64,000 nt of DNA from Bubalus kerabau (Eukaryota; Chordata; Mammalia; Artiodactyla; Bovidae): NCBI RefSeq assembly GCF_029407905.1, contig NC_073629.1, positions 54,386,301 through 54,450,300 on the forward strand. The letters run 5' to 3'. How positions within the stretch are numbered: position 1 is the first letter of the stretch; each line of letters opens with the position of its first letter. This document shows positions 12,300 through 24,436 of this stretch, piece by piece. Under the pieces are notes generated by a model that saw only the letters and a list, made by a program, of their open reading frames with translations, did not search any database and was not told where the DNA came from. A program made the position numbers and the translations under genes.

Positions 12300-12584
12300 C
12301 CTTTACTTATCAATTATTAAACTGACATGAATTGAGAATATACATGAATACAAACTAACAATTATTTACTCAATATTCTGTGCCACATTGGGACAGAATC
12401 TGTGCTATTCTGTGCAAGCTGTTAGATATACACTATCTGCAATTAGCCCAGCCCTGCAAGATGAATATTACTATTATTATTTTTCAGAGAGATTAGTTTA
12501 CCTTCCCATTGAGGAAGTAAGTAGCTCTATTTGTCTTATATCATTAAAGTCTTTGCCTTTTTTGAACTTTAAATGAATTAAATA
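12300..12584. other. Unassigned sequence
   Basis: I see no gene. The part near 12400-12500 is faintly MIR-like but too decayed to call. Confidence 0.3.
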
Positions 12585-13117
12585 ATATAAAATGTTCTCC
12601 TTTGTTTCTTGCTCAAAGTAGGTCTATGATTCATTCCTATTGGAAAGAGTATCAGTAATTCATTTTTTATCACCATGTATTATCCCATCATTTGAAAATA
12701 TGACTGTTTATTTATCCATTGTATTGTAGGTAGATGGGGCTTCCCAAGTGGCACTAGTAGTAAAGAACCTGCCTCCCAGTGCAGGAGATGTAAGAGACAT
12801 GAGTTGGATTCCTTGGTTGGGAAAATTCCCTGGAGGAGGGCATGGCAACCTACTCTAGTATTCTTGCCTGGAGAATCCCCATGGACAGAGGAGACTGGCT
12901 GGCTACAGTCCATAAGGTCGTAAAGAGTTGGACACAACTGAAGTGATTTAGCACACAATCAAATAGGTATATATTTGGGTTGTTTCCAGTTTGGAGATAT
13001 TCTGAATAAAGTTGCTATTAATGTTCTTAATATGTGTCTTTTGGTGGATAGAAGCCCTCCTTTCTGTTGGATTTACATCCAGGAGTAGCATAGGGTATTT
13101 TTAGCTTTAGTAGATAC
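12585..13117 (-). mobile_element. L1M fragment split by a SINE
   Basis: Both sides of the SINE at 12738-12955 read as antisense L1M 3' region: tttatttatccattgtattg on the left and gggttgtttccagtttgg on the right. These are consecutive in L1M, so the SINE landed in an older LINE. Confidence 0.55.
12738..12955 (+). mobile_element. Bov-tA SINE
   Basis: Complete plus-strand Bov-tA from ggcttcccaagtggcacta to gtgatttagcacac. The head has the ctagtagtaaagaacctgcc variant also seen at 43566. Confidence 0.85.
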
Positions 13118-13203
13118 TCATAAAATCCCGTGGATGGCGGAGCCTGGTAGGCTACTGTCCATGGGGTCGAAAAGAGTCGGACACGACTGAGCGACTTTAC
13201 TTC
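13118..13203 (+). mobile_element. Bov-tA SINE 3' fragment
   Basis: Only the last 85 or so bases are present, from aatcccgtggatggcggagc to gactgagcgactttac. The 5' end is missing. Confidence 0.7.
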
Positions 13204-13254
13204 GCTTCACCTCATTAAATCTTAAAAGGATTTCCAAAGTCATCTTATCAGGTT

Positions 13255-15165
13255 CAGTTCAGTTCAGTCGTTCAGTTGTGTCCGGTTCTTTGTGACCCCA
13301 TGAACCACAGCATGCCAGGCCTCCCTGTCCATTACCAACTCCCGGAGTCCACCCAAATCCATGTCCATTGAGTTGGTGATGCCATCCAACCATCTCATCC
13401 TCTGTCGTCCACTTCTCCTCCTGCCCTCAATCTTTCCCAGCATCAGTGTCTTTTTAAATGATTCAGCTCTTCGCATGAGGTGGCCAAGGTATTGGAGTTT
13501 CAGCTTCATCATCAGTCCTTCCAATGAACACCCAGGACTGATCTCCTTTAGCATGGACTGGTTAGATCTCCTTGCAGTGCAAGGGACTCTCAAGAGTCTT
13601 CTCCAACACCACAGTTCAAAAGCATCAATTCTTTGGTGCTCAGCTTTCTTTACAGTCCAACTCTCACATCCATACATGACCACGGGAAAAACCATAGCCT
13701 TGACTAGATGGACATTTGTTGACAAAGCGATGTCTCTGCTTTTTAATATATTGTCTAGGTTGGTCATAACTTTCCTTCCAAGGAGTAAGCGTCTTTTAAT
13801 TTCATGGCTGCAGTCACTATCTGCAGTGATTTTGAAGCCCAGAAAAATAAAATCTGACACTGTTTCCCCATCTATTTCCTATGAAGTGATGGGACCGGAT
13901 GCCATGCTATTAGTTTTCTGAATGTTGAGCTTTAAGCCCACTTTTTCACTCTCTTCTATCACTTTCATCAAGAGGCTCTTTAGTTCCTCTTCACTTTCTA
14001 CCATAAGGGTGGTGTCATCTGCATATCTGAGGTTATTGATATTTCTCAAGGCAATCTTGATTGCAGCTTGTGCTTCTTCCAGCCTAGCGTTTCTCATGAT
14101 GTACTCTGCATAGAAGTTGAATAAGCAGGGTGACAATATACAGCCTTGACGTACTCCTTTTCCTATTTGGAACCAGTCTGTTGTTCCATGTCCAGTTCTA
14201 ACTGTTGCTTCCTGACCTGCATACAGGTTTCTCAAATGGCAGGTCAGGTGGTCTGGTATTCCCATCTCTTTCAGAATTTTCAAAAGTTTAATGTGATCCA
14301 CACAGTCAAAGGCTTTGGCATAGTCAATAAAGCAGAAATAGACGTTTTTCTGGAATTCTCTTGCTTTTTCCATGATCCAGCAGATGTTGGCAATTTGATC
14401 TCTGGTTCCTCTTCCTTTTCTAAAACCAGCTTGAACATCTGGAAGTTCACGGTTCACATATTGCTGAAGCCTGACTTGGAGAATTTTGAGCATTACTTTA
14501 CTAGCATGTGAGATGAGTGCAACTGTGTGGTAGTTTGAGCATTCTTCGGCATTGTCGTTCTTTGGGATTGGAATGAAAACTGCCCTTTTCTAGTCCTGTG
14601 GCCACTGCTGAGTTTTCCAAATTTGCTGGCATATTGAGTGCAGCATTTTCACAGCATCATCTTTTAGGATTTGAAATAGCTCAACTGGAATTCCATCACC
14701 TCCACTAGCTTTGTTCATAGTGATGCTTCCTAAGGCCCACTTGACTTCACATTCCAGGATGTCTGACTCTAGGTGAGTGATCACACCATCGTGATTATAT
14801 GGGTCGTGGAGATCTTTTTTGTATAGTTCTTCTGTGTATTCTTACCACCTCTTCTTAGTATCTTCTGCTTCTGTTAGGTCCATACCATTTCTGTCCTTTA
14901 TTGAGCCCATCTTTGCCTGAAATATTCCCTTGGTATCTATAATTTTCTTGAAGAGATCTCTAGTCTTTCTGATTCTATTGTTTTCCTCTATTTCTTTGCA
15001 TTGATCAGTGAGGAAGGCTTTCTTATCTCTCCTTACTATTCTTTGGAACTGTGCATTCAAATGGGTATATCTTTCCTTTTCTCCTTTGCTTTTTGCTTCT
15101 CTTCTTTTCACAGCTATTTGTAAAGCCTCCTCAGATAGCCATTTTGCTTTTTGCATTCTTTTTTC
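13255..15165 (-). mobile_element. BovB LINE, 5' truncated (1.9 kb)
   Basis: Minus-strand BovB with a GTTCA-repeat tail at 13255-13272. It contains the region before RT, all RT motifs and the C-terminus, but lacks the endonuclease. It does not share the nonsense set seen in the copies at 5733 and 25091: the position that is TGA in those copies reads as CAA here. It belongs to a different BovB sublineage. Confidence 0.9.
13264..15156 (-). pseudogene. BovB reverse transcriptase ORF remnant
   Basis: Readable pieces are 15156-14842, 14784-14590, 14493-13879 and 13860-13264. They show QAGFRKGRGTRDQIANICW, FIDYAKAFDCVDHIKLLKI, KGVRQGCILSPCLFNFYAEY and RYADDTTLMVES, so the RT active-site motif YADD is intact. 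Stops and small indels separate the pieces, so the ORF is dead. Confidence 0.85.
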
Positions 15166-15344
15166 TTCGGGTTATACTCCCACAATTTACGAGACAACCA
15201 TTTGTTAGTGTTTGATTTTGTTATATAGAAAGTGGTAAGAGGAAAAGTTGGGCAAGACAAAGAATTTTTAACACTGGAGGAAAGTGGGGCTGGTTGAAAT
15301 TTTAAATACAGTGGTTAGGATAAGCTTTCGTTTTTTCTTTTTGA

Positions 15345-15800
15345 GAAGGTTACATTTGAGAAAAGTCACAAAAGAGGTAAGGGAGTGATCAATGCAGGCA
15401 TATGGAAAATGTCCTGAGCAGAGGGAAGAGCCATTACAAAGGCTGTAGATAAATGCCTGATGCATTCAAGTGAAAGAAACAGGTCAATGTGGAAGAAGCC
15501 GAAGGAGTGAGAGGGAAAGCAGTAGAAGATTACATATGAGAGGCAGATAGAGCCAGAGCAGGGGGTTTTATAGGACATGGGGAGAACTTTAGCTCTTACC
15601 TGGAGTGAAATGGGGAACCACAAGAAGGTTTTGAGCAGTTGAGTGACATAACTAACTTACATTTGGAAGAGATAGCTCTGATTTCTTGGTTGAGAATGGA
15701 CTGCAGAGTGTGTGTAGTAAACTATTGCAGGAGGTGATCATGGCCTGGGCCAGACGGTAACAGAGACATGTCAAGACTAGTTAGATTCTGGATGTATTTC
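15345..15800 (-). mobile_element. L2 LINE remnant
   Basis: The order gagaaggttacatttgag, gtcctgagcagagggaa, gaaggttttgagcagttgag and ctattgcaggaggtgatcat follows the antisense of the L2 region upstream of its 3' end. It is an old, highly diverged mammalian repeat. Confidence 0.45.
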
Positions 15801-15849
15801 TAATGGAGAGCCATCCTTATTTTTGGCATAACCGGCTTTAATATTAGCA

Positions 15850-16045
15850 ATGCTATCATAATAATAATAATCATTTTCAGCTCTCTTACTATGTCCATAA
15901 TCTCTGTTTTATTATCCTCATAAACTAAAGCTCAAAGACATTAAGCAACATCCCTAAGGACACATATTTCATAAGAGATAATCCAGGGATTCAATCTTAG
16001 CTCTAGCAGATTTCAAAGTCCTTTAAACTGCTTTATCACTGGATT
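15850..16045 (+). mobile_element. MIR SINE
   Basis: The central MIR order is visible: ttattatcctcataaactaa, then ttaagcaacatccctaagg, then tccagggattcaatcttagc. It is ancient and diverged. Confidence 0.5.
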
Positions 16046-16189
16046 GTGGTTTCCTTTTTGCCAAGCCCACTCAGTGCCTTATTCATAAAAAGTGATCAAT
16101 ATCTTTATATTGAATTAATTAATGACACAGTTCACTTTTTTCTGTACTTCCTGAGATTAAACTACATATTTGCTTCTGAGGCTTTTTTA

Positions 16190-16690
16190 AAAGTACTGTT
16201 TTATTTTATATTTCCGTGCAGTAAATTTCACATTTTTGATATAGTTTTATGAGTTTTAACACATGAATAGATTTGTGCAACCACTACCACAATAGGATAC
16301 TTCTATCAAACTCCCCATAAATTCGCTTATGCTGCATTTTCGTCAAATACTATCCTCACTCCTAATTCCTGGTAAATACTGATCTGTTCTTTGTGTATAG
16401 ATTATGGTGCACAGGTTTTTGTTGCACATAAGTGTGCATTTTTCTAGAGTGAAAACCTAAGCATGGGTTTGTTGTTTCATATGCTTATTGTTTATTTAGC
16501 TCTATAAGAAACTACCAAACTATTTTCTAAACAGCTGTACCACTTTGCAAGTCCACCAGCATTGTATGAGAGTTACAATTGCTCTGCATGCTTGTCAGCG
16601 CTTGACAAGGCCAATTTCATTTTTTGTTTTAGCCATTCTAATAGGCATGCAATGGTATCTCATCATGGGATACCAGTTATTTTTGAAATT
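16190..16690 (-). mobile_element. L1M fragment
   Basis: Antisense L1M, recognised by gcaaccactaccacaatagg, gtccaccagcattgtatgag and ttagccattctaataggcat, in the order found in the L1M 3' half. Confidence 0.65.
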
Positions 16691-16767
16691 CATAGTAAAA
16701 TGTTTTAGGCTCCAGAATTTAATTCATAGGCTATACTCCAAGTACATTGTGAATAAACACGGTATGT

Positions 16768-16993
16768 ACGTGCGTGCTAAGTCACTTTAGTCGTGTCTGA
16801 CTGTTTGTGACCCTATGGACTACAGCCTGCCAGATTCCTCTGTCCACGGGATTCTCCAGGCAAGAATACTGAAGTGGGTTGCCATCCCCTCCTCCAGGGG
16901 ATCTTTCCAACCCAGGAATCTAATCCGAGTCTCTTGTGTTTCCTGCATTGACAGGCGGGTTCTTTATCACTAGCGCCACCTGGGAGGCCAAAC
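16768..16993 (-). mobile_element. Bov-tA SINE
   Basis: Complete antisense Bov-tA. It is followed by an ATGCT-type pentamer tract (about 17000-17022) and a second, dimeric SINE in the same orientation. Confidence 0.85.
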
Positions 16994-17022
16994 ATAGCAT
17001 AAGCATGCTATGCTATGCTATG

Positions 17023-17275
17023 CTAAGTCACTTCAGTCGTGTCCTACTCTGTGTGACCCCATAGACGGCAGCCTACCAGGCTCCCCTGTCCCTGGGATTC
17101 TCCAGGCAAGAACACTGGAGTGGGTTGCCATTTCCTTCTCCAATGCATGAAAGTGGGAAGTGAAAGTGAAGTCGCTCAGTCGTGTCCGACTGTTAGCGAC
17201 CCCATGGACTGCAGCCCACCAGCCTCCTCCGTCCATGGGATTTTCCAGGCAAGAGTACTGGAGTGGGGTGCCATT
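17023..17275 (-). mobile_element. BOV-A2 SINE
   Basis: Two BovA units joined by ctccaatgcatgaaagtggg, antisense. The usual CAG tail is replaced by an ATGCT pentamer run on the left side. Confidence 0.85.
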
Positions 17276-17589
17276 GCCATACTTACGCTAAAAATTGACC
17301 CCCTGTAAATTTTAACCCAGATAACCTTGCCATTTGCACACTGTATTATCGTGATGTTGCTTAAATATAAACAACAAAACTTGTTTGCAAGATTTTTTAG
17401 CCAATAAAAAATTGTTTATGAAATAGGCTTACGCTTTGCTTTTCTCTCAGGGTTGTTACAGAAGATAATCAAAGGTCATGAGACAACGAATGGAAAATTG
17501 CCTCAAGATACAAGAACATACATTAATATTATTATTAGAGATGCAGTCACTGAATTAAAGAGGGAGTAACTTAATTAAATGAAGGCAGT

Positions 17590-18070
17590 GTTTACTAAAT
17601 AACTAATATAGTGAAGGTATTATGTTAGATACGGTCTATGGAGACTACATTAGAAAACAGAGCTCTTATCTTCATGACATTTATAGTCTACCTGTGGAGA
17701 GAAGGAATATGTAAAAGATTTTAAATAACTAATTTCCATAATACATCAGTTTGCATTAAAGGATTTATTTAGCTTTTCAAAATGATGGTACAGTTAATAA
17801 AAATATCATACTTATCTATCAAACATCCATATATATATTTATATGGTGCACTTAAATATGTATTTAAGTTTTCTCTCACAATACATAATGTGTGAGATTT
17901 ACAGGACCAATGTTATTATATTAATCCCTATGATTTGAGCTGGGCTTGAGACAATAGTGGAGTCTTGGTATCAGAGAGGAGGAAGAGGGCATTCCAGGCA
18001 AATCAAGTGTCAGGAGCCAAAGCCCAGAGTTAAAAAGAGCAAAGCCTGTGCCAGACCTGTAATGGGGGAG
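17590..18070 (-). mobile_element. L2 LINE remnants (two blocks)
   Basis: Two blocks, 17590-17720 (cttatcttcatgacatttat) and 17930-18070 (gagggcattccaggcaaatc), follow antisense L2 order. The AT-rich middle is unassigned. Confidence 0.4.
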
Positions 18071-18090
18071 TGATAATCAAGCACTTACCA

Positions 18091-18873
18091 TGTGCAGATG
18101 ACACCACCCTTATGGCAGAAAGGGAAGAAGAATTAAAGAGCCTCTTGATGAAAGTAAAGGAGGAGGGTGAAAAAGCTGGCTTAAAACTCAACATTCAGAA
18201 AACTAAGATCATGGCATCCTGTTCCATCACTTCATAGCAAATAGATGGGGAAACAATGGAAACAGTGAGAGACTTCATTTTCTTGGGCTCCAAAATCACT
18301 GCAGATGGTGAGTGCAGCCATGAAATTAAAAGATGCTTACTCCTTGGAAGAAAAGCTATGACCAACCTAGACAGCATATTGAAAAGCAGAGACATTACTT
18401 TGTCAACAAAGGTCCATTTAGTCAAAGCTATGATTTTTTTTCCAGTAGTCATGTATGGATGTGAGAGTTTGACTATAAAGAAAGTTGAGCACCAAAGAAT
18501 TGATGCTTTTGAACTGTGGTGTTGGAGAAGACTCTTGAGAGTCCCTTGGACTGCAAGGAGATCAAACCAGTCCATCCTAAAGGAAATCAGTCCTAAATAT
18601 TCAGTGGTAGGACTGATATTGAAGCTGAAACTCCAATACTTTTGCCACCTGATGGGAAGAACTGACTCATTGGAAAAGATTCTGATGCTGGGAAAGGTTG
18701 AAGTCAGGAGGAGAAGGGGATGACAGAGTATGAGATGGTTGGATGTCCTCACTGACTCTATGGACATGAGTTTGAGCAAGCTCCAGGAGATGGTGATGGA
18801 CAGGGAAGCCTGGCATACTGCACTCCACGGGATCACAAACAGTCATACATGACTGAGTGACTGAACTGAACCG
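18091..18873 (+). mobile_element. BovB LINE 3' quarter
   Basis: It begins inside RT motif C (ADDTTLMAE) and runs to the 3' end with a GAACTGAAC tail. Stops and an extra T in a T-run near 18430-18440 break the BovB frame. It is an old copy. Confidence 0.88.
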
Positions 18874-18874
18874 A

Positions 18875-19065
18875 ACTATATGCCAAGCACTGGGCTAAAT
18901 CTGATCCATGGGCCAGCTCATTAAATATCTTAGTTTCTTAACAGTAAAGAAACTAACACTTTAGAAACTTCCACACAGTTACAAAACTGATAAGCTTCAG
19001 ACCTGGGACTCTAACCCAGATAATCTAATTCTAGCCCTAATTTAGACATTACACTGCAGCATTAA
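18875..19065 (+). mobile_element. MIR SINE
   Basis: It starts at atgccaagcactgggctaaa and continues with cacagttacaaaactgataa and cctgggactctaacccagat, which is MIR order. It lies directly against the BovB 3' tail, so the BovB may have inserted into it. Confidence 0.5.
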
Positions 19066-20095
19066 TGTTGGAGGGCTGAGATATTTGAATTTTTTACCCA
19101 GAGAACTTGTGATTCTTCATCTTTTCACTGCTTTTCTAGGTTTGAGGAATTTCCCCTCAGCAAGACGGGTTCAATATGAGCATGGTTTGAGGGAAAAGCA
19201 TCCATACCGTCAGCATCTATGTGGGCCCGCTGCTCACTTGTCCTGAGACACTGAGATGCCTCTCAGGAAGGGCATCTCCCTTTTGAGAATCGGCACTTTA
19301 GGTAATAGGGAAGCAAGGAAGACTCTTAAAGAACAAGGAAGGCAAGAATGAAAGTCTGGAAGACAAATTTGGCACCAAGGTGTGGAAAGGATTAGACACA
19401 AGAGATGGAGGCAGAGAAGCAGGAAAGAGAATATGGCAGCATAACTCAGCACGGGTGATGAGGCCAGAGCTAGGCTGGGGCAACAGGAGAGTTGTTGAGG
19501 GAGCAAATTGATAGGACTTGGTGCCCGGGGTCCTCTGGGGGCTATGGAGAGGGAGGAGTTAGGCTCTAAATATATTATTACTGTGCTTTTCCTTCCTGAG
19601 TCTTCTAGGAGAGCTGACTGACCTGGGCGCAGAGTCCCTGAGCCCTCAGAGGCTATTGTCACATCAGCCACGGCCACTAGAGGGCTTCCCCGCCTCGCCT
19701 CCTCGTGCCCAGGGAGGGCTTCTCTGCTGTTTAAAATCCAAGTCAGGCTGGCCCTGGAACGCTTCAGGGGAGCCAGGGTTTAGAGCAGTTAATCTTCACT
19801 GACACGGAAACTTAGAAGGCCTCCCACTTGATTACAATGACTGGAAACTGAGTCTAACATGTAGCGATGAATGCAGGCGGGAGTGCAGGTGGGGGACCAG
19901 GAGGTGGGGAGGAGGAAACGGCTGCCTAGAGGCAGCCCTTAGCTGGTCCTGGCCTCAGGGGCCTGAGGCTCCAGAGATTCTGAATCTGCTTTCCATGGTC
20001 ACTCAGCTGAGCCAGCAGTTGTATTCCTCTGTCTGTCGCAGGTTTGAAGTGTGTGTGAATGTGTACACGTGTGGATGCATATGTATAACGGTGTA
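19066..20095. other. Unassigned sequence, moderately GC-rich
   Basis: No gene supported. The minus frame 19234-19677 (147 codons) is low in complexity at its C-terminal end and has no recognisable domain. The part from 19880 to 20040 is G-rich. Confidence 0.35.
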
Positions 20096-20475
20096 TATAT
20101 AAGTGAGTGTTTTTTAGTCACTAAGTTGTGTCCAACTCTTTTGCGACCCCATGGACTGTAGCCTGCCAGGCTCCTCTATCCATGGGATTTTCCAGGCGAG
20201 AATACTGCAGTGGGTTGCCATTTCCTCCTCCAGATCTTTCCGACCCACGGATAGAATCCAGGTCTCCTGCATTGCAGGCAGATTCTTTACCACTGAGCCA
20301 CCAGGGAAGCCCCTATATAAGTGAGGACATGTGTACATATATGTGTGCACATATGTGGGTGAGTTCTTGTGTGTACATATGTGGGTGCAGGTGTGTTAGT
20401 GTATGTGTATGCCTGATTGTGAAATTGGGTGCGTGTGAGCATGCTTGCGTGTGTATGTGTGTGCCTGCCATGCAG
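20041..20475. repeat. Degenerate TG/CA tract split by a SINE
   Basis: Imperfect TG-rich repeats lie at 20041-20107 and 20314-20475 and are interrupted by a Bov-tA. The tract is a degenerate mix of GTGTGT, GTGCATATG-like and GTGAG units. Confidence 0.7.
20108..20313 (-). mobile_element. Bov-tA SINE with 12-bp TSD
   Basis: Antisense Bov-tA flanked by tatataagtgag at 20096-20107 and 20314-20325. The duplication fixes its ends and shows that it landed in the TG-rich tract. Confidence 0.9.
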
Positions 20476-21010
20476 GGGGAATGTTAATGTTTTTTGCTTG
20501 GCTTCAGCCCAACAGAGAAACAAATAATGAGATGAACGGAAGTGAACTCCAGTCTGGGCTTCAGCACTAATTAGCCGCTATCAGTTTTGACAAAGAGGAC
20601 AGACAATAGTGGCAAATGAGCAAAGGATGGAAAAACCAGGGAGCTGGGTTGCACAGGGAGCCGGGAGGACACTCAACAGTCCCCTTGGGCAACAAGGCCA
20701 TCTCAGAAGCCCAGGTGCCTTGGTCAGGCAGGAGACCCTTCCTGCCCTTAGGTGCAGATGAGTGGGTCAGCCCAGCATCTCTTTGGGCTGATTTTGATCT
20801 TACTAAGCGCTGCTTCACTTTTTGATGGGCTGACAGGTACCCACTTCACCCTCCCCTGGGTAGTTTTTTCTTTTGTTTGTTAGGCTGGCCCCCGTCCACA
20901 TTTCCCAGGGATATGGTCACACCCCTCTTACTCACTAGTTGCTTAGAGGGCCCTGGCTTCAACCTGGGTCTGCACTGAGTCATGTTGTTCTGCCTTTAGG
21001 CTCTCCTTTT
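20476..21010. other. Unassigned sequence
   Basis: I recognise no repeat and no convincing gene. Short frames overlap on both strands (20567-20825) without domains. Confidence 0.35.
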
Positions 21011-21021
21011 GCTCCCTGTGG

Positions 21022-21243
21022 GGCTTCCCTGGTGGCTCAGAGGATAAAGCATCTGCCTGCAACGCAGGAGATCCAGGTTCGATCTCTGGGTTGGGAAGAT
21101 CCCCTGGAGAAGGAAATGGCAACCTACTCCAGTATTCTTGCCTGGAGAAGAATCCCATGGACAGAGGAGCCTGGTGGGCTACAGTCCGCAGGGTCGCAAA
21201 GAGTCGGACATGACCTAGTGACTTCACTTTCTTTCTTTCTTTC
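21022..21243 (+). mobile_element. Bov-tA SINE with 11-bp TSD
   Basis: Complete plus-strand SINE with gctccctgtgg repeated at 21011-21021 and 21244-21254. The tail contains a CTTT-repeat (ctttctttctttc). Confidence 0.92.
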
Positions 21244-21532
21244 GCTCCCTGTGGAGGTTTGGAAGAATGGTGGAGGCAGAAGCACAGACTATTTGTTGGG
21301 TTGTGAGAAAGAGCTGCTCCTTAATTTCTAGACCTGTGTATGTATTTATGTGAAATGGGTGGGGAAAATGGTGGTAGAAGGTGATGTCAGACCCCTCCCA
21401 CCCCCAGGTAAGCCTTCATCCATCATCAATAGCTGGGGCCCTGTCTGTGGGTTTCTCAGAGGCCCAACTCACATGGGCTTCAAAGAAAAGGGTTCAGCTG
21501 GGGAATAAGTGTCTCCCTTGCAACTGCAAGTG

Positions 21533-21742
21533 CTTCCCTAGTGGCTCAGACGGTAAAGAAGCTGCCTGCAGTGTAGGATACCTGGGTTTGTTCCCTGGGT
21601 TGAAAGATTCCCCTGAAGAATGGATACCCACTCCAGTATTCTTGCCTGGAGAATCCCATGGACCGAAGAGCCTGGTGGGCTACAGTCCATGGGATGGCAA
21701 AGAGTCGGACACATCTGAACGACTAACACTTTCACTTTTTCA
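21533..21742 (+). mobile_element. Bov-tA SINE
   Basis: Complete plus-strand Bov-tA ending in gactaacactttcacttttt. The flanks are similar (caagtgct and caagttgct), which may be a decayed TSD. Confidence 0.85.
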
Positions 21743-22344
21743 AGTTGCTAAAAGGCGCGCCACACCCTCAGAGAACAGATTTTCTCCTGGGCCGTAACAC
21801 CCCCTTGGAAACACAACCAGAGGGCACCAGGCCCCTTGAGCAGAGCAGCAGGACTACAAGAGTGTTTTCCAAATCTCTGCATACACAGCACGTTCTTCTC
21901 GTACTTGTATACTTGAGCGTGTGTGGAAGGGAAAGGGTGTCAGGGAGGGTCTCTGTCAACATTTCATTCACACCATGATAAATCTAGGGAGCAGTTGCTT
22001 CTTCTTAGAACTTATTCATAACACTTCCTATTTGTTGATTACCTTGAAATACTATTCCCTGTTCTTCGTTTGCCCCTTCAGGGCACATGTGGCCCAGTCC
22101 CAGTTGGTTTTTCTTTCTACTGTGCTTCTTCCTTTACGGTTTGCTAGGATGAACAGCAGTTGGAATTCTCAAATTTTAGTAAGAAAAAAAAAAATCTTCT
22201 GCAGAACTTGTTTTAAATGCAGATTTCTCAGGCCCTGCCCAAATCTATAGAATCAACACAGGAATTTGCATTTTACCAAGCTCTCCCCTTGTCACTCCCC
22301 ACGCCCAAGATCCTAAGTCAGGTGGTCTACAGAACATCTGCTGT
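21743..22344. other. Unassigned sequence
   Basis: I see no gene or named repeat. An A-run lies at 22182-22193. Confidence 0.35.
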
Positions 22345-23060
22345 AAAACATGGTGCTAAAGGATGTATTTATTTTTAATGTTGAGTTCTGAGAGTTCTTT
22401 AAGATTCTAGACTCAAAGCCTTTGTCAGATTTGGTTTTTCCACAGGCTGTACTTTGTCTTTTCATTCTTTGTACAGGCTCTTTCACAGAACAAAAGTTTA
22501 AAATTTTTATTAAGTACAATTTATACACTTTTCCTATTATGGATAATGGTATGATGTCAAGTCCAAAAATTCTTCCTAGTCCTAAGTCAGGAAGATATTC
22601 TCCTGGGTTCTTTTCTAGAAGGTTTATAGTTCTGTTTTTATATTTAAGACCATGACCCATTTTGAGTTAATTTTGTGTGTAGTATCAGGTTTAAGTCCAA
22701 TCACTCCAGCACCACTTACTAAAAAGTCTATTTGTCCTCCACTGGATTGCTTTTACTCCTTTGCCAAAAATTAATTGGAGATAATTGTGTGGATCTGTAG
22801 CTGGGTTCTCTATTCTGTTCCACAAATATATGTGCCTGTTCCTTCCACCAGCAGTACAAAGTCTCAAATTGCAGTTATATACTAGACCTTAACATTGACA
22901 AGAGTGATTTTCCCACTTTATTCTTGTTTTTCAAAACAGCTTTGACTGGTCCAGAGCCTTTCTCTTCCTGTATAAATTTTGGAAGCTTGTATAGGCCTAC
23001 AGGAAAACTTGCTAAGATTTAGATGGGAATTACATTAATATGGGTCAGTTTTAAGATAAT
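22345..23060 (-). mobile_element. L1 ORF2-region fragment
   Basis: Antisense L1 ORF2 region. The order ctcaaagcctttgtcagatt, acccattttgagttaatttt, ctccagcaccacttactaaa and gggttctctattctgttcca follows mammalian L1. The frame is dead. Confidence 0.65.
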
Positions 23061-23293
23061 AGTTGTTTTTTTTTTTTTTTTTCCCTTGTAGCAGAAGGTT
23101 TTTAAAAAACAGCCCTAAAGTCTTACCTGGTTAAAGGTATATTTTTACTTCCAACCAATACAATCTCTTTTTTGGTTATAGAGAAGAAACTATGTGGAAA
23201 AGTTGGGGGGCTGCTGTTTGTATAAGATTCATTAACAAATATTGTTCCATCCTAGAATCCAGAAATTAAGAAGACTTGCAAGGGTTCAGAATA

Positions 23294-23428
23294 GGTGGTG
23301 GTGGTGCTTTAGTTACTAAGTCGTGTCCAACCCTTGCAACCCCGTGGACTGTAGCCCTTCAGGCTCATCTGTTCATGGGATTTCCCATGCAAGAATACTG
23401 CAGTCGGTTGCCATTTCCTTCTCCAGAG
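23294..23428 (-). mobile_element. Bov-tA SINE 3' portion with 12-bp TSD
   Basis: A 135-bp antisense SINE fragment flanked by gggttcagaata at 23282-23293 and 23429-23440. The perfect TSD shows that it was 5' truncated on insertion and not by later deletion. It has a GGT/ACC-rich tail at 23294-23303. Confidence 0.88.
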
Positions 23429-23440
23429 GGGTTCAGAATA

Positions 23441-24422
23441 AGCCTCCCCCAAATGTGTCACTTTTATGTAAGAATTATTTTCAGTTAAAGGCAATTGAGA
23501 TTCTGGGAGTTCAAGAGAAACTACTGCTCCTCCCTTAGCTACCTGGAAGAATTTGAATTGGGGATGTTCCTCAGAAAAGAGTCATTACCATAGATAAATT
23601 TTATTGACATGGCCCATCTGTATGGCTGAACAAACATATAATTACCAAACATCTGCTCTTCTTCTTGTCCTGTGAAAAACCCTCCTTGGTTATTCCTTGT
23701 CCTTGGAAGCCCAAGGCCTCTCTCCCATTCTTTAGCTCAGGATGGCATGCATACCTCATTTTATTTATCTTTGAATCAAAGTATGTGGGGCTTCTGACCC
23801 TGTCATGTATGTAGGGTTCCCATAAGTATGAAATTAAGTTTGATTTTCTTTTGTTAATGTCTCATGTCAATTTAATTCTTAGATGAGCCAGAAAGAACCT
23901 AGAAGGGCAGAGGAAAGATTTCTTCCTCCTCAACAGACTCAGTGCTTCTAACTGGCTTCTTCAGTGCCCATTGTAGCTTTTTAATTCATACATTGTCTTA
24001 GGAACACAAAATAGAGGTGTCTTAAGAGAAGTAGGTTATACTTCTTGAGTCTGTGAGAACCAAGTGTCTCCTTCAGCAAAATTGATCCTCCTCTCCACTT
24101 TGATGGAGAAGGAAGACTGTGTGGACTTACTGGAAATACATCTCTTACCAGCACCATCAGGAACTATTCTGAGGGCAGGGGAAGAAATGGTGGTGGTGCA
24201 TTAAAGGGAAATTTTGCTGAAGGCCTTCCAACTTCCCATCACTGCCCTTGTTCTCCTCCTGTATTCTCTTAATGCCTCTTACCCATGAAGGAGCCAGCTC
24301 TGGCATCAGATCCTCCTGTCTTTACACCCTTCACTTGGGTTTCACCACATCCTCCTTGTCACAACTTTAGTTCTCCAATCTGTTATCTTATTTTTAGTCA
24401 GTGACCCAGATATATGGCATGT
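23441..24422. other. Unassigned sequence
   Basis: Unique-looking sequence. No gene or repeat recognised. Confidence 0.35.
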
Positions 24423-24436
24423 TAACCTTCATTTTA

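Noticed and set aside
13361..13921. 186-codon plus-strand open frame, with similar frames at 5857-6411, 25223-25777, 58725-59270 and the minus frame 11617-12222
   Set aside because: All are the antisense of the BovB C-terminal region. They recur with every copy because the opposite strand is conserved, so they are shadows and not genes.
19234..19677. 147-codon minus-strand frame
   Set aside because: Overlaps another frame, has biased Leu/Ser/Pro composition and no known motif, so a chance ORF is likely.
20315..20475. TG-rich tract as a CRISPR-like or regularly spaced array
   Set aside because: Units vary in length and sequence with no conserved repeat-spacer pattern. It is a decayed TG microsatellite.
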